From Desulfobacteraceae bacterium (GTDB lineage Bacteria > Desulfobacterota > Desulfobacteria > Desulfobacterales > SG8-13), in assembly GCA_029287875.1 (NCBI GenBank), contig JARFQH010000078.1, positions 1-7,231 of the forward strand: a DNA stretch of 7,231 bases. The letters are read 5' to 3'. A model generated the notes under the pieces. It searched no databases, had not been told where the DNA came from, and saw only the letters and a program-made list of their open reading frames with translations. Both the position numbers and the translations under genes were made by a program. Position 1 is the stretch's first letter, and every line of letters begins with the position of its first letter. Positions 6,195-7,231 of this stretch are shown piece by piece.

Positions 6195-7160
6195 ATGGTC
6201 ATACTCACCGGAGGAGCGGGATTTATCGGCAGCAATACGTTGACGGCATTAAACCACATTTATGGTGACGACATTTTACTCGTGGACAATGTCGCCAGTA
6301 CCTCTAAATGGAAAAACCTGGTCGGTAAATCTTTCTGGCAATACGTGCACAAAACCCGTCTGTGGTCGTGGCTGGACCAGAATATAGATAGAGCTGTCGA
6401 AGCGGTTGTCCATCTCGGCGCCTGCACGGATACGATGGAAAGCGACTTCGATTATCTTTTCGAAAACAACTCTTCGTATTCACTGAATATATGGCATATT
6501 TGTACTGAAAGGCAAATTCCCCTCATTTATGCAAGCAGCGCCGCCACATACGGCAACGGCGGGGATGGATTTTCCGATGACCATGAAAAGACCGATATCT
6601 ACAAGCCGATCAATCCCTACGGCTACTCAAAGCATCTCTTTGATTTATGGGTGTTGAAACAGCAGGAAACGCCTCCGCGCTGGTACGGTATAAAATTCTT
6701 CAACGTTTACGGCCCCGGCGAAAGTCATAAGGGACGCATGGCCAGCGTGGCCCATTTCGCCATCCCACAGGCGCTGCAGAGCGGCAAGATCCGACTCTTC
6801 AAATCGTACCGGGAGGATTGTGCTGACGGCGAACAGAGAAGAGATTTTATCTTCGTTCAGGACATCGTCGATCTGATCGTTTATTTCCTCGACGCCTCTC
6901 CACCCAACGGTCTTTACAATGCCGGCACAGGGCGGAGTAGGAGTTTCAATGATCTCGCAAGTGCGATCTTCAGCGCATTGAACCTGCCGGAGAGAATCGA
7001 ATACTTCGACATGCCGGAATCAATTAAAGACAGCTACCAGTATGTGACCGAAGCGGATATGAGCAAGCTGTTGGCGACCGGCTGCCCATACGAACCGCTA
7101 TCTTTAGAGGAGGGAATTGAGCAGTATGTTAAATGGTTGCAAAAAGAAAACAAAAATTAA
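6195..7160 (+). CDS. hldD: ADP-L-glycero-D-manno-heptose 6-epimerase
   Basis: A 321-residue extended short-chain dehydrogenase, complete, slightly longer than the 310-residue E. coli HldD and clearly collinear with it. The Rossmann motif GGAGFIG is at 6-12, the acidic VDN at 30-32 ends beta-2, and the STSKWKNL loop (35-42) parallels the nucleotide-phosphate-binding loop. Catalytic residues are the YxxxK pair Tyr142/Lys146 in YGYSK and a Ser of YASSAATYG (112-120, probably Ser115). Other family blocks are FFNVYGPGESHKGRMASV (168-185) and RRDFIFVQDIVD (215-226). It inverts C6 of ADP-D-glycero-D-manno-heptose using tightly bound NADP, giving the inner-core LPS precursor. It sits 32 bp after hldE, the previous enzyme of the same route. 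Its last 35 bases overlap the start of the next gene. Confidence 0.97.
   Translation: MVILTGGAGFIGSNTLTALNHIYGDDILLVDNVASTSKWKNLVGKSFWQYVHKTRLWSWLDQNIDRAVEAVVHLGACTDTMESDFDYLFENNSSYSLNIWHICTERQIPLIYASSAATYGNGGDGFSDDHEKTDIYKPINPYGYSKHLFDLWVLKQQETPPRWYGIKFFNVYGPGESHKGRMASVAHFAIPQALQSGKIRLFKSYREDCADGEQRRDFIFVQDIVDLIVYFLDASPPNGLYNAGTGRSRSFNDLASAIFSALNLPERIEYFDMPESIKDSYQYVTEADMSKLLATGCPYEPLSLEEGIEQYVKWLQKENKN
7108..7113 (+). promoter_or_regulatory. Shine-Dalgarno-like AGGAGG inside hldD, before the next gene
   Basis: AGGAGG lies 12 nt before the ATG at 7126. The spacing is somewhat long, and the bases also encode Glu-Glu-Gly of hldD, so the match may come from codon content. It still favours 7126 as a true start. 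Confidence 0.45.
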
Positions 7161-7212
7161 CCTCCTCTTGCTTGTCTTATGGCCCGTCTACTGCGTTACA
7201 TCCACCCACACG
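7126..7212 (+). CDS. Start of an unidentified gene with a signal-sequence-like N-terminus (cut by contig end)
   Basis: An ATG overlapping the last 35 bases of hldD in another frame opens 29 codons of genomic sequence before the adapter at 7213. The peptide has a basic stretch (KKKTK, residues 6-10) followed by a hydrophobic run INLLLLVLWPVYCV (11-24), as expected of a signal peptide or membrane anchor. PVYC is a poor lipobox, so a lipoprotein is unlikely but not excluded. AGGAGG lies upstream. Its position after hldED suggests an envelope or LPS-related protein exported from the cytoplasm, but too little remains to name it. The frame also stays open through the adapter bases, which must not be translated as part of the protein. 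Confidence 0.5.
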
Positions 7213-7231
7213 CTGTCTCTTATACACATCT
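7213..7231. other. Tn5/Nextera mosaic-end adapter (sequencing artefact)
   Basis: The final 19 bases, CTGTCTCTTATACACATCT, are exactly the reverse complement of the hyperactive Tn5 mosaic end AGATGTGTATAAGAGACAG used in tagmentation libraries. They end flush with the window. This is untrimmed adapter rather than a natural transposon end: no transposase or other IS50/Tn5 sequence adjoins it. Genomic sequence ends at 7212. Confidence 0.97.

Noticed and set aside
7213..7231. Natural Tn5/IS50 end or recent transposon insertion
   Set aside because: Only the engineered 19-bp mosaic end is present, flush with the contig end, which is the pattern of adapter carry-over.
1..7231. CRISPR array, rRNA or tRNA gene, phage or defence genes
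   Set aside because: No regularly spaced repeats, RNA gene signatures, nuclease or integrase domains were seen on either strand.

Overview
The window looks like a complete metagenome-style contig (odd length, genes cut at both ends) from a Gram-negative bacterium. The clearest support is a complete ADP-heptose pair, hldE and hldD, for lipopolysaccharide core synthesis, plus a lipoprotein with an outer-membrane-type lipobox. A TraB/PrgY-family membrane protein and a CbbQ/NorQ-type ATPase paired with a large NorD/CbbO-like protein would suit a sulfate-reducer-like Desulfobacterota lineage. That placement is inference from gene content and was not tested by any search.

Layout. Positions 1-2163 hold a leftward two-gene unit: a MoxR-class AAA+ ATPase (1348-2163) followed 19 bp later by a 442-codon fragment of a NorD/CbbO-like partner (1-1328) that runs off the left edge. 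Positions 2164-2661 are a divergent, AT-richer intergenic region. It holds a near-consensus sigma70 promoter on the + strand, an FNR/CRP-like box, a second TATAAT, and a run of short inverted repeats just before the next gene.

Positions 2662-7212 form a rightward gene string: TraB-family protein, SPOR-NlpC/P60 lipoprotein, a possible 31-residue small ORF, hldE, hldD, and the first 29 codons of a further gene with a signal-sequence-like start that overlaps the end of hldD. Gaps are short (10, 89, 32 bp, then an overlap) and no terminator-like structure is visible between genes, so a single operon concerned with the cell envelope is plausible.

How they fit together: HldE phosphorylates heptose 7-phosphate and activates the 1-phosphate with ATP, and HldD epimerises the product to ADP-L-glycero-D-manno-heptose. 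The upstream lipoprotein should cut peptidoglycan peptides. The role of the TraB-family protein is unknown. The ATPase and its partner are probably a metalloenzyme-activating or complex-remodelling chaperone pair whose target is not in the window.

The last 19 bases (7213-7231) are the Tn5/Nextera mosaic-end sequence, a library-preparation adapter rather than genome. I see no clear new defence system, CRISPR array, RNA gene or mobile element. The less ordinary items are the altered HExxH-like motif in the NorD/CbbO-like protein, the long structured region before the TraB-family gene, and the small ORF bridging into hldE.
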